In this document: piece by piece, positions 1 to 6,851 of the stretch | Numbering within the stretch: the stretch's first letter is position 1 | Layout: each line of letters starts with the position of its first letter | From: CAYTQK01 sp964439745 | Lineage (GTDB): Bacteria; Desulfobacterota; Desulfobacteria; Desulfobacterales; Desulfosudaceae | Direction: 5' to 3' | DNA: 6,851 nucleotides | Assembly: GCA_964439745.1 (NCBI GenBank) | Contig: CAYTQK010000186.1 | Location: forward strand, 1-6,851 | Notes under the pieces: generated by a model | What the model was told of the DNA's origin: nothing | Databases searched by the model: none | The model's input: only the letters and a program-made list of their open reading frames with translations | Position numbers and translations under genes: made by a program

Positions 1-17
1 GGGAATCAGCGGCGATT

Positions 18-3000
18 ATGGCGGGTCTTACTTTATTTACCGGCAACCGGCTGGAGCACCTGGGGGCGACGTTGGCCGAACAGTGGGGGCGACAGCCGCG
101 GCCGCCTCTGGAAAAAGAAGTGGGGATCGTACAGAGCCGGGGCATGGGGCGCTGGCTGAACCCGCAGCTGGCCGACCGTCCCGGGGGCAGCGCCAAACTG
201 GATTGCGGCTTTCCCAAAACATTTGTCATTCACCTGTTTCATACCGTTTTCGGTGCGCCGACGCATGATTTTTTTTCGGCCGATTCCTTGACCTGGGCCA
301 TTGTCCGGGTGCTGCCGGACCTCATGGAGGGGCCGGATTTCGCTCCCCTGCGTCGTTACCTGGACGATGACAAAGACGGCTTTAAGCGGTTTCAGCTGGC
401 CGAACAGGTGGCCGCCGTTTTGGAACGCTATCTCATCCTGCGGCCGGACATGATCCGCGCCTGGGATGCCGGCCGCGACGCGATTGTCGATGAGTTCCCC
501 GCCCAGCGCTGGCAGCCGCAGTTATGGCGCCGGATCCAGGCCGAGCTGCCGCCGGAGGCCGGGCGCCGGCATCCGGCCGCCCTGCATGAACGCCTGCGGC
601 GACATCCCGGCCCCCTGCCGGGCTTGCCGCAGCGGTTGACGGTCTTCGGTATGTCCACCCTGGCACCGTTTTACATTGACATCCTGCTGCGATTGAGCTG
701 CCAGATCGCGGTGGATATCTTTTATCTCAATCCCTGCCGGGAGTACTGGGAGTATGCTTACAGCCGCAAAGAACTGCTGCGCCAGGAAGAACCGCATCCG
801 GCCGCAGACACAATTGATCTGGACGTGGGCAACAGTCTGCTGGCTTCCCTGGGGCCGTCCGGCCGGGAATTTTTCAGCCTGCTGCTGAACACCGTGGAAG
901 ATACCGGTCGGGAGATTTTCGTCGATCCCGGCACGGATTCACTGCTGGGCGCGGTACAGGCCGACATCCTCAACCTGGTGGATGCCGCCGGCCGGCCGCC
1001 GGCCGTTGTTTCGCCGGCGGATGAAAGTATCCAGATCCATGCCTGCCATACCCCCATGCGGGAGGTCGAGGTGCTGCATGACCAACTGCTGGCGCTGTTC
1101 GACCGGCACCCGGCAATGCACCCCCGGGATATCGTGGTCATGATGCCGGATGTCTCCCGCTACGCCCCCCTGGTCCGGGCGGTCTTTGACAGTCCCGAGG
1201 ATCCGGCCCGGAGAATCCCTTATTCCATTGCCGATTCGAGTCTGGCCGCCGTCAACACAACGGCTGCCCCGCTGCTGCGGATTGTGGACATTTCCCGTCA
1301 GCGCTACCGGGCTTCCGATGTAATCGATATCCTGGAGACGGCCATGATCCGGCGGCGGTTCGGCATTTCCGAGACCGACCTGGATCTTGTCAAAAGCTGG
1401 GTGGCTGAAGCCGGTATCCGCTGGGGCATTGACGGTCCCTACCGGGAATCGCTCGGCTTGCCGGGTTTCCACGAAAATACCTGGGAATTCGGACTGGAAC
1501 GGCTTCTGCTGGGATATCCCTTCCCGGCGGAAGAGGGGCAGCTCCAGTCGGATTTTCTGTTCGCAGGGATTCTGCCCGCCGGCAGCGTGGAAGGTGCGGA
1601 GGCAAGGCTGCTGGGTGCTTTCGTTCATTTCGTCAAAACCCTCATCGCCGCCGGCCGTTCCGTGGAACAGGCCCGCCCGGCGGAGCAGTGGCGGTCCTTC
1701 TGGAACCGGCTGCTGGATGATTTCTTTGCTCCGGCCACGGAAGCCGAGGAAAATGATGTCCTGGAAATCCGCGACATCCTGGCCCGGCAGGCCGCCTTCG
1801 ACGAGGTGGTGCCCGGTTCCGGCGAATCGCTTTCTCCGGCCGTGGGCCGGTATTACCTGGAGAAATTGTTGTCCGGAACGCCCCGGGGAACCGGGTTTTT
1901 GAGTGCCGGGGTGACGTTCGGCACCCTGCTGCCCATGCGCAGCATCCCCTTTTCGGTCGTCTGCCTGCTGGGAATGAACGACGGGGACTATCCCCGGCTG
2001 ACCCGGCAGCCCGGTTTCGACCTGGTCGACAAGCGCGGCCGGCCGGGCGATTTTTCCAAGCGGAACGAGGACCGCTACCTGTTTCTGGAAAGCCTGCTCT
2101 CGGCCCGGAAAAAGCTGATGATCAGTTATGTCGGCCAGGATATTCATGATAACAGCGTCATGCCGCCGTCCGTCCTGGTCAATGAGCTGCTGGACTATAT
2201 CCGGAACGGTTTTGTGGCCGAAGACGGCGGTGATCCCGTCGGCCGTCTTCTTGTCCGGCATCCCCTCCAGCCGTTCAGTGCCCGCTATTTCTCCGCGGAA
2301 CCGCGGCTGTTCAGTTATTCACGGCATAATTGCCGGGCGGCCGCGGCCGGTCATTCGCCGGCCGCGGAAAGACCGCCTTTTTGCGAAGCGGTGCTGCCGC
2401 CCGCCGGGGAAGCCGAACCGCTCCGCCCGACCCTGGCGGATCTAGCCGATTTTTTTCGCAACCCCCCGGCCTTCCTGCTGAAAAACCGTCTGCAGCTTCG
2501 GTTGGCCCCGGAGGACAACGGCCGTCCGCCGGATCGGGAACCTTTTGGGACCGATGCCCTGGAACGGTATGATCTTCGGCAGCGGCTGCTGGAAGAATAT
2601 CTTCGCGGCCGGGACGAGGCCGCGGTTCGACAGGTCTTTGCGGCTGCGGGGCGTCTTCCCCACGGCACCCCCGGAGAAATCCAGTGGCAGTCGCTGCACC
2701 GCGAAGTCGACGATTTTGCGGCGGTTGTCCGGCAGTTGACCGGGGGAGAAGCTTTGCCTCCCCGGGAAATCGTTTTTTCTCCGGAAGAAACAATGCTTCG
2801 GCTCAGCGGGGTCCTGTCACGGATTTATCCTTCCGGTCAGGTCTTCTTCCGCTGCGCCCGGATCAAGGCCGCCGACCTTGTCCAGGCCTGGATTTTTCAC
2901 CTGGCGGGCAACGCGCTGGACGATCCGCCGGCCGGGGGACATACCTGGCTGGCCGGCTGGGACGGGATCGTCCGCCTGGAACCCCTCCCGGCCGACTCGG

Positions 3001-3311
3001 CCCGGGACGGCCTGGGGCAGCTGGCCGATCTGTTCCGGCAGGGGTGGCAGTTCCCCCTGCCGTTCTTTCCCCAGAGCGCCCTGGCCTTTGCCGAAAAAGC
3101 GGACGCCGACGGTGCCGCCGGCGAGGCGGCGGCCCGATATCAATGGCTGCCGGGATGGTTTCATGCCGGCGAATCCGAGGACCCCTACATCCGCCGCTGT
3201 TTCAAAAGGGACATGCCCGCGGATGCGGCCTTCCAGGAGATCGCCCGGAATGTTTTTTCCCCCCTGCTGGCGGCCATGACCAGAATCCAGCCGGAGGAGA
3301 TCCCCGCATGA
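18..3311 (+). CDS. recC: RecC, exodeoxyribonuclease V gamma subunit (Chi-scanning subunit of RecBCD)
   Basis: RecC is the non-catalytic scaffold of the RecBCD helicase-nuclease. It splits the incoming duplex, passes the 3' strand from RecB to the nuclease and scans it for Chi. The 1097-residue product is close to the E. coli length (about 1122) and collinear with it. Readable landmarks are VQSRGMGRWL (38-47), FGMSTLAPFYI (210-220), FYLNPCREYW (235-244), CHTPMREVEVLHDQLL (343-358), TFGTLLPMRSIPF (633-645), GMNDGDYPR (652-660), GDFSKRNEDRY (677-687) and the start of the C-terminal inactivated nuclease-like domain near TLADLADFF (805-813). No GxGKT Walker A is present, as expected for an inactivated SF1 helicase fold. 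The ATG at 18 is supported because its N-terminus (MAGLTLFTGNRLEHL) aligns with the start of E. coli RecC. No convincing Shine-Dalgarno is visible in the 17 bases before it, and the frame stays open to the window edge, so a slightly earlier start is possible. Residues about 768-800 form an Ala/Pro-rich, poorly conserved linker. Several positions that contact Chi in E. coli are substituted. The gene overlaps recB by 4 bases. Confidence 0.97.
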   Translation: MAGLTLFTGNRLEHLGATLAEQWGRQPRPPLEKEVGIVQSRGMGRWLNPQLADRPGGSAKLDCGFPKTFVIHLFHTVFGAPTHDFFSADSLTWAIVRVLPDLMEGPDFAPLRRYLDDDKDGFKRFQLAEQVAAVLERYLILRPDMIRAWDAGRDAIVDEFPAQRWQPQLWRRIQAELPPEAGRRHPAALHERLRRHPGPLPGLPQRLTVFGMSTLAPFYIDILLRLSCQIAVDIFYLNPCREYWEYAYSRKELLRQEEPHPAADTIDLDVGNSLLASLGPSGREFFSLLLNTVEDTGREIFVDPGTDSLLGAVQADILNLVDAAGRPPAVVSPADESIQIHACHTPMREVEVLHDQLLALFDRHPAMHPRDIVVMMPDVSRYAPLVRAVFDSPEDPARRIPYSIADSSLAAVNTTAAPLLRIVDISRQRYRASDVIDILETAMIRRRFGISETDLDLVKSWVAEAGIRWGIDGPYRESLGLPGFHENTWEFGLERLLLGYPFPAEEGQLQSDFLFAGILPAGSVEGAEARLLGAFVHFVKTLIAAGRSVEQARPAEQWRSFWNRLLDDFFAPATEAEENDVLEIRDILARQAAFDEVVPGSGESLSPAVGRYYLEKLLSGTPRGTGFLSAGVTFGTLLPMRSIPFSVVCLLGMNDGDYPRLTRQPGFDLVDKRGRPGDFSKRNEDRYLFLESLLSARKKLMISYVGQDIHDNSVMPPSVLVNELLDYIRNGFVAEDGGDPVGRLLVRHPLQPFSARYFSAEPRLFSYSRHNCRAAAAGHSPAAERPPFCEAVLPPAGEAEPLRPTLADLADFFRNPPAFLLKNRLQLRLAPEDNGRPPDREPFGTDALERYDLRQRLLEEYLRGRDEAAVRQVFAAAGRLPHGTPGEIQWQSLHREVDDFAAVVRQLTGGEALPPREIVFSPEETMLRLSGVLSRIYPSGQVFFRCARIKAADLVQAWIFHLAGNALDDPPAGGHTWLAGWDGIVRLEPLPADSARDGLGQLADLFRQGWQFPLPFFPQSALAFAEKADADGAAGEAAARYQWLPGWFHAGESEDPYIRRCFKRDMPADAAFQEIARNVFSPLLAAMTRIQPEEIPA
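2341..2367. repeat. Perfect 10-bp GC inverted repeat inside the recC linker
   Basis: CCGCGGCCGG and its exact reverse complement CCGGCCGCGG flank a 7-base spacer (TCATTCG). The repeat lies within recC, codons about 775-784, in an Ala/Pro-rich stretch between the GMNDGDYPR/PSVLVNELL core and the C-terminal nuclease-like domain. The stem is all G and C, so it could form a stable hairpin in mRNA or single-stranded DNA. There is no following T-run, so it is not a canonical terminator. GC-rich background makes short palindromes common, so a function is uncertain; the repeat itself is directly seen. Confidence 0.6.
3293..3299 (+). promoter_or_regulatory. Ribosome binding site of recB
   Basis: GGAGGAG is a near-consensus Shine-Dalgarno sequence, eight bases before the recB ATG and inside the final codons of recC. 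With the ATGA stop/start overlap it argues for translational coupling and supports the chosen recB start. recC has no comparable site in the few bases visible before it, so recB may also be initiated independently by new ribosomes. Confidence 0.8.
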
Positions 3312-6300
3312 GCCGCTTTACGGAACTGGATATTGACCGGGTACCCCTGACGGAAACTACCCTCATCGAGGCCAGTGCCGGGACCGGCAAAACCTATACC
3401 ATTGCCGCCCTGGTGCTGCGGTTGATCCTGGAAGCGGATATGGATATCCGCAATCTCCTGGTGGTCACCTTTACCGAGGCGGCCACCAGCGAGCTGCGGG
3501 ACCGGATCTGGAACAATCTCGTCCAGGCCCTGGGCTGGTGCCGGGATCCATCGGCCGGTGGCGATCCCATGGTGGGCCGGCTGCTGAAACGAAATATCCA
3601 CAATGAGGCTGCCGCCCGTCGACTGCAGCGGGCCCTGGTCTGTTTTGACGAATCCTCCATCTTTACCATTCATGGTTTCTGCCGGCGCATGCTGAGTCAC
3701 CATGCCTTTGAATCGGCCCTGCGTTTTGATGCCGAATTGATTACCGACCAGGCGCATTATGTGGAAGAGGTGATCGACGATTTTCGACGACTAACTTTTT
3801 CCCGGGCGACACCCCTGGAATGGGCCGCCGCCGCGGTCGGCGGACTGGACCTGGACCGCCTGGCCCGGACCTTTGTCGACAAGCCCACTCTGGCCATGGT
3901 ACCGGAAGATCCCGGCCAGGCCAACCGGGACCTGGCCGATTCTTACGCGGCGGTTGCCGCCGCCTGGCAGGCGGACGGGGACACGGTCCGGGATATCCTG
4001 TCCACTGATGAACGCTTTTCCCGGGGGGAAAAAAATGGTTTCCGGGCCGATGTCCTGGAGGCGCACCTGGCCACCCTGACCGCCATGCTGGCCGGCCGGC
4101 CCGACCCGGAAGGCCTGGCCGTGCTGGAGATGTTCACGCCGCAAGGCCTGCGCCAGCGGACAAAACCGTCCCGGCGGCAGGAGGGCGTACCGGAACATCC
4201 TTTTTTCAGCGCCTGCCGGGACCTGAGCCTTGCCCGGCAGGACTTTCTGACGCACCTCAAGCATCGTTTCAAAGATTTTCTGGAAAGCGAGCTGCAGGCC
4301 CGCAAGCAGGCCGGCCGGGTTCAGTATTTCAGCGATCTGCTGACCGATCTGCGCCGGGCACTGGCTGCCGATCCCGGCGGGGCCCTGGAAAAAGCCATCC
4401 GCGAACAGTACCGGGCGGTGCTGATCGATGAATTCCAGGATACCGATCCGGTCCAGTATGATATTTTTCAGCGGCTGTTTGCCCGGGCCGGGCAAGGCCT
4501 CTTTTTTATCGGGGATCCCAAGCAGTCCATCTACGCCTTTCGCAGCGCCGACATCTTTTCCTACCTGGAAGCCGCCGCCGGTGTTCCGGACGCCCGCAGG
4601 CTGACCCTGGCGGACAACTGGCGCTCGGAGACCGCCCTGGTCGAAGCCGTCAATCACCTTTTTGCCGGCACCGTCAACCCCTTTGTGCTGGGCGAAGAGA
4701 TCCCGTTTCATCCGGTGCGGGCGGCCGCGGAGAATACCGGCAACCGGCATCCGTTGCTGCTGGATGGGGCGGCCGCCGGCGGACTGGACATTCTGGCGGT
4801 TGTCGACCCGGACGGAAACGATGACCGGAAATACATCCGCAAGGAGGAGGCCCGGGCGGCGGCCGTCGGTACCGTGGCCCATGAGATCGCCGATCTGCTG
4901 GCCATGTCCCGGCAGGGCCGGGCCCGCCTCGGTGACCGGCCCCTGGTACCGTCCGATATGGCCGTGCTGGTGACCCGCAATGAAGATGCCGGCCGGATCA
5001 AGGACCGTCTGGCGGCCCTGCAGATCCCGGCGGTGGTATCCCGGACCGGCGACGTTTTCCAGAGCGATGATGCCCTGGAACTGGAACAGGTTCTTCTGGC
5101 GGTGGTTTCTCCCGGTCATGTCCGGCGCCTGAATACGGCCCTGGCCACTGACATGCTTGGGCTGACCGCGGCGGATATCCGCTTTCTGCTGGAAGAGGAG
5201 GCCGGCGCGGCCGCGCATGAAGCCCACCTGGAGCGCTTTGCCGGGTTCAACGAACTATGGCGCCAGGGCGGTTTCATGCGCATGTTCCGGCGGCTGCTGG
5301 CCGATTACAATGTGCGGGAACGGCTGCTGAGCCTGCCCGATGGCGAGAGGCGGCTGACCAACCTGCTCCACCTGGCGGAACTGGTTCACCGGGCCGCCCG
5401 GGAGCAGCGTCTGGACATGAACGGGGTGACCCGGTGGCTGAATGAACAGCGGGTAAAGCCCGGGACGGAAGAGGAGAGTCAGCTGCGGCTGGAACGGGAC
5501 GGCCAGGCGGTGCAGATCCTGACCGTCTGGAAGAGCAAGGGGCTGCAGTATCCGATCATTTTTTGTCCCTTCATGTGGCAGCAGGGGGCGCGTTTGCGCC
5601 CGGCGGAGGATGTCATTTTTCATGCCGGCAACCGGGTCTGGATGGATATCGGCAGCGGCCGGCCCGAAAATCGCCGGCAGGCCGAGCAGGAGCGGCTGGC
5701 CGAACTGATGCGGCTGCTTTATGTGGCCCTGACCCGGGCGGTCAACCGTTGCTACCTGGTGGCCGGCCGGATCGGCCGGCAGCCGGCAGTCACTGCCCTT
5801 GATTATCTTTTTGCCGGCGGCAGCCCGCCGGCGGAAGATCTCGTCGCCGTCACGCTGGAAAGGATCGCGGCGGAAACGGAAGCTACCTTGTATGAGCGGA
5901 TTCGCGCCCGGATCGCCCCGGCCGGTCCGTTCATCCGGCTGCAGCCGTGCGGAGAAACGTCGTCGCCGCCGGCCCTGGCAGAAGACAGCGGTCCGGCGGC
6001 CTCATTGCGGGCGGCCGAATTCGGCGGCCGCATCGACCAGGGCTGGTCGCTGGGCAGTTTTACCCGGCTGGTGGCCGGCCAGGCAGCCATTGCCACTGAA
6101 GATGACCATGGCGGCCGGGAGCTGGAACGGACGCTTCCCGCGACAGGGCAGGCGGCGGAACCTGCCGACGGATTTTTCGCCTTTCCGGCCGGTGCCGGAC
6201 CGGGACTGTGCATTCACGCCATTTTCGAGCAGCTGGATTTTGCCGGTGCCGACCGGGAAGAGATCCGCTGCCTGGTTCAGTCCGTCCTGCGCCGCTATGA

Positions 6301-6851
6301 CCTGGAGACAGGGGCTCCCGGCGGGGGAACCTGGACGCCCGTGGTCTGCGGGATGATTGATCGGGTCTGCCGGGCGCCGCTGGCAGGGGCGGATTGCCAA
6401 TTTCGGCTGGGCCGTGTACCGCCGGAGCACGTCCTGGCCGAGATGGCCTTTTATTATCCCATCCGCCGCCTGACGCCGGCCGATCTGCAGGCGGTTTTTC
6501 AGCAGGCAGCCGGCGGAGCCGAGGCAGCGTCGTATGCCGGGCAGGTCGGACGGCTGAAGTTCAGTCCGTTCCACGGGTATATGCGCGGGTTTATCGATCT
6601 TGTCTGCCGCCATGACGGACGCTATTACCTGTTGGACTGGAAGACCAATCATCTGGGCAACACATATTGGGATTATGATCCGGAGCGGTTGGCCCGGGTC
6701 ATGGTCGAGTCGCATTATTGCCTGCAATACCATATTTACGCCCTGGCGCTGCACCGCCACCTGGCTGCGCGGCTGCCGGACTACGATTACCAGAGCCATT
6801 TCGGCGGTGTTTTTTACCTGTTCGTGCGGGGTGTTCATCCAGACTGGCCCG
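3308..6851 (+). CDS. recB: RecB, exodeoxyribonuclease V beta subunit (helicase-nuclease), 3' end cut by window
   Basis: RecB is the 3'-5' SF1A helicase and sole nuclease of RecBCD; after Chi it also loads RecA. The reading frame is open from the ATG to the window edge (1181 residues). E. coli RecB is 1180 residues, and alignment suggests about 30 residues are missing here. Helicase motifs: Walker A ASAGTGKT (22-29, Lys28), VVTFTEAATSELR (52-64), TIHGFCRRML (120-129), Walker B VLIDEFQDTD (371-380), GDPKQSIYAFRSADIF (402-417), LADNWRS (434-440), motif V TVWKSKGLQYP (739-749) and motif VI LLYVALTRA (803-811, Arg810 as likely arginine finger). A variable linker follows (about 830-910). The nuclease domain carries His970, Glu1045, Asp1097, Asp1110 and Lys1112 (DWKTN), then Gln1140 and Tyr1144. 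The spacing of Asp1097, Asp1110, Lys1112, Gln1140 and Tyr1144 equals that of E. coli Asp1067, Asp1080, Lys1082, Gln1110 and Tyr1114. The enzyme therefore looks catalytically intact. One oddity is Trp741 where motif V normally has His. No Cys cluster like the AddB iron-sulfur site is seen. The start is fixed by the ATGA overlap with recC and a strong ribosome binding site. Confidence 0.98.
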   Translation, partial: MSRFTELDIDRVPLTETTLIEASAGTGKTYTIAALVLRLILEADMDIRNLLVVTFTEAATSELRDRIWNNLVQALGWCRDPSAGGDPMVGRLLKRNIHNEAAARRLQRALVCFDESSIFTIHGFCRRMLSHHAFESALRFDAELITDQAHYVEEVIDDFRRLTFSRATPLEWAAAAVGGLDLDRLARTFVDKPTLAMVPEDPGQANRDLADSYAAVAAAWQADGDTVRDILSTDERFSRGEKNGFRADVLEAHLATLTAMLAGRPDPEGLAVLEMFTPQGLRQRTKPSRRQEGVPEHPFFSACRDLSLARQDFLTHLKHRFKDFLESELQARKQAGRVQYFSDLLTDLRRALAADPGGALEKAIREQYRAVLIDEFQDTDPVQYDIFQRLFARAGQGLFFIGDPKQSIYAFRSADIFSYLEAAAGVPDARRLTLADNWRSETALVEAVNHLFAGTVNPFVLGEEIPFHPVRAAAENTGNRHPLLLDGAAAGGLDILAVVDPDGNDDRKYIRKEEARAAAVGTVAHEIADLLAMSRQGRARLGDRPLVPSDMAVLVTRNEDAGRIKDRLAALQIPAVVSRTGDVFQSDDALELEQVLLAVVSPGHVRRLNTALATDMLGLTAADIRFLLEEEAGAAAHEAHLERFAGFNELWRQGGFMRMFRRLLADYNVRERLLSLPDGERRLTNLLHLAELVHRAAREQRLDMNGVTRWLNEQRVKPGTEEESQLRLERDGQAVQILTVWKSKGLQYPIIFCPFMWQQGARLRPAEDVIFHAGNRVWMDIGSGRPENRRQAEQERLAELMRLLYVALTRAVNRCYLVAGRIGRQPAVTALDYLFAGGSPPAEDLVAVTLERIAAETEATLYERIRARIAPAGPFIRLQPCGETSSPPALAEDSGPAASLRAAEFGGRIDQGWSLGSFTRLVAGQAAIATEDDHGGRELERTLPATGQAAEPADGFFAFPAGAGPGLCIHAIFEQLDFAGADREEIRCLVQSVLRRYDLETGAPGGGTWTPVVCGMIDRVCRAPLAGADCQFRLGRVPPEHVLAEMAFYYPIRRLTPADLQAVFQQAAGGAEAASYAGQVGRLKFSPFHGYMRGFIDLVCRHDGRYYLLDWKTNHLGNTYWDYDPERLARVMVESHYCLQYHIYALALHRHLAARLPDYDYQSHFGGVFYLFVRGVHPDWP

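Noticed and set aside
939..2261. Long minus-strand open frame of 440 codons opposite recC.
   Set aside because: It is antisense to well-conserved RecC sequence, has shadow-frame composition and contains no recognisable motif.
3791..5227. Long minus-strand open frame of 478 codons opposite recB.
   Set aside because: It lies wholly antisense to the conserved RecB helicase domain. Its translation is Gly/Gln/Arg/Pro-rich, typical of shadow frames in GC-rich DNA, and I recognise no family in it.
5762..5780. 8-bp inverted repeat GCCGGCCG/CGGCCGGC with a 3-base loop in recB, just after motif VI.
   Set aside because: It is built only from CCGG/GGCC units that recur throughout this GC-rich window, has no T-run and lies well inside the coding region. 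Chance is the simplest explanation.
6011..6031. Palindromic GCCGAATTCGGC within overlapping GCGGCCG/CGGCCGC arms in recB.
   Set aside because: It is a short palindrome inside a variable linker, imperfect beyond 12 bases, with no second copy that could make it an operator or a site-specific recombination site.
6067..6074. Exact E. coli Chi octamer GCTGGTGG on the plus strand; a second copy lies on the minus strand at 3483-3490 (CCACCAGC).
   Set aside because: Both fall in coding sequence made of common GC-rich codons, in opposite orientations. The RecC Chi-contact residues differ from E. coli, so there is no reason to think this host reads them as Chi.
3308..6851. Possibility that the pair is AddAB or a RecB-like defence nuclease rather than housekeeping RecB/RecC.
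   Set aside because: Both proteins are collinear with E. coli RecB and RecC over their visible length, the partner has RecC signatures and no AddB-type Cys cluster, and no accessory or defence gene is present.

Overview
The window is almost entirely two same-strand genes of the RecBCD (exodeoxyribonuclease V) pathway. recC (18-3311) is complete, and recB (3308-6851) is cut off by the right edge of the window, probably about 30 codons short of its stop. They overlap by four bases (ATGA), and a strong Shine-Dalgarno sequence for recB lies in the last codons of recC, so they look like one translationally coupled operon. In E. coli, ptrA lies between recC and recB; here nothing does. recD would be expected just downstream but is outside the window.

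The DNA is GC-rich, with G/C-ending codons and many CCGG/GGCC runs. The proteins are clearly of the RecB/RecC type rather than AddA/AddB. They align with the E. coli proteins over their full visible length but are well diverged from them. This suggests a GC-rich proteobacterium outside the enterics, perhaps a Desulfobacterota ('deltaproteobacterial') lineage. That placement is a guess from gene order and divergence, not something the sequence proves.

Functionally, RecB supplies the 3'-5' SF1 helicase motor and the single nuclease domain. RecC holds the complex together, splits the duplex and scans for the Chi recombination hotspot. Together with RecD they process double-strand ends for RecA-dependent repair and degrade unprotected linear DNA such as phage DNA. 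All RecB helicase motifs and all expected nuclease residues can be read. RecC lacks a Walker A motif, as expected for its inactivated helicase fold.

I found no mobile element, RNA gene, CRISPR array or undescribed system. The points worth a second look are small: changed Chi-contact positions in RecC, a His-to-Trp change in RecB helicase motif V, and a perfect 10-bp inverted repeat in a RecC interdomain linker. Only 17 bases precede recC, and they show no recognisable promoter.
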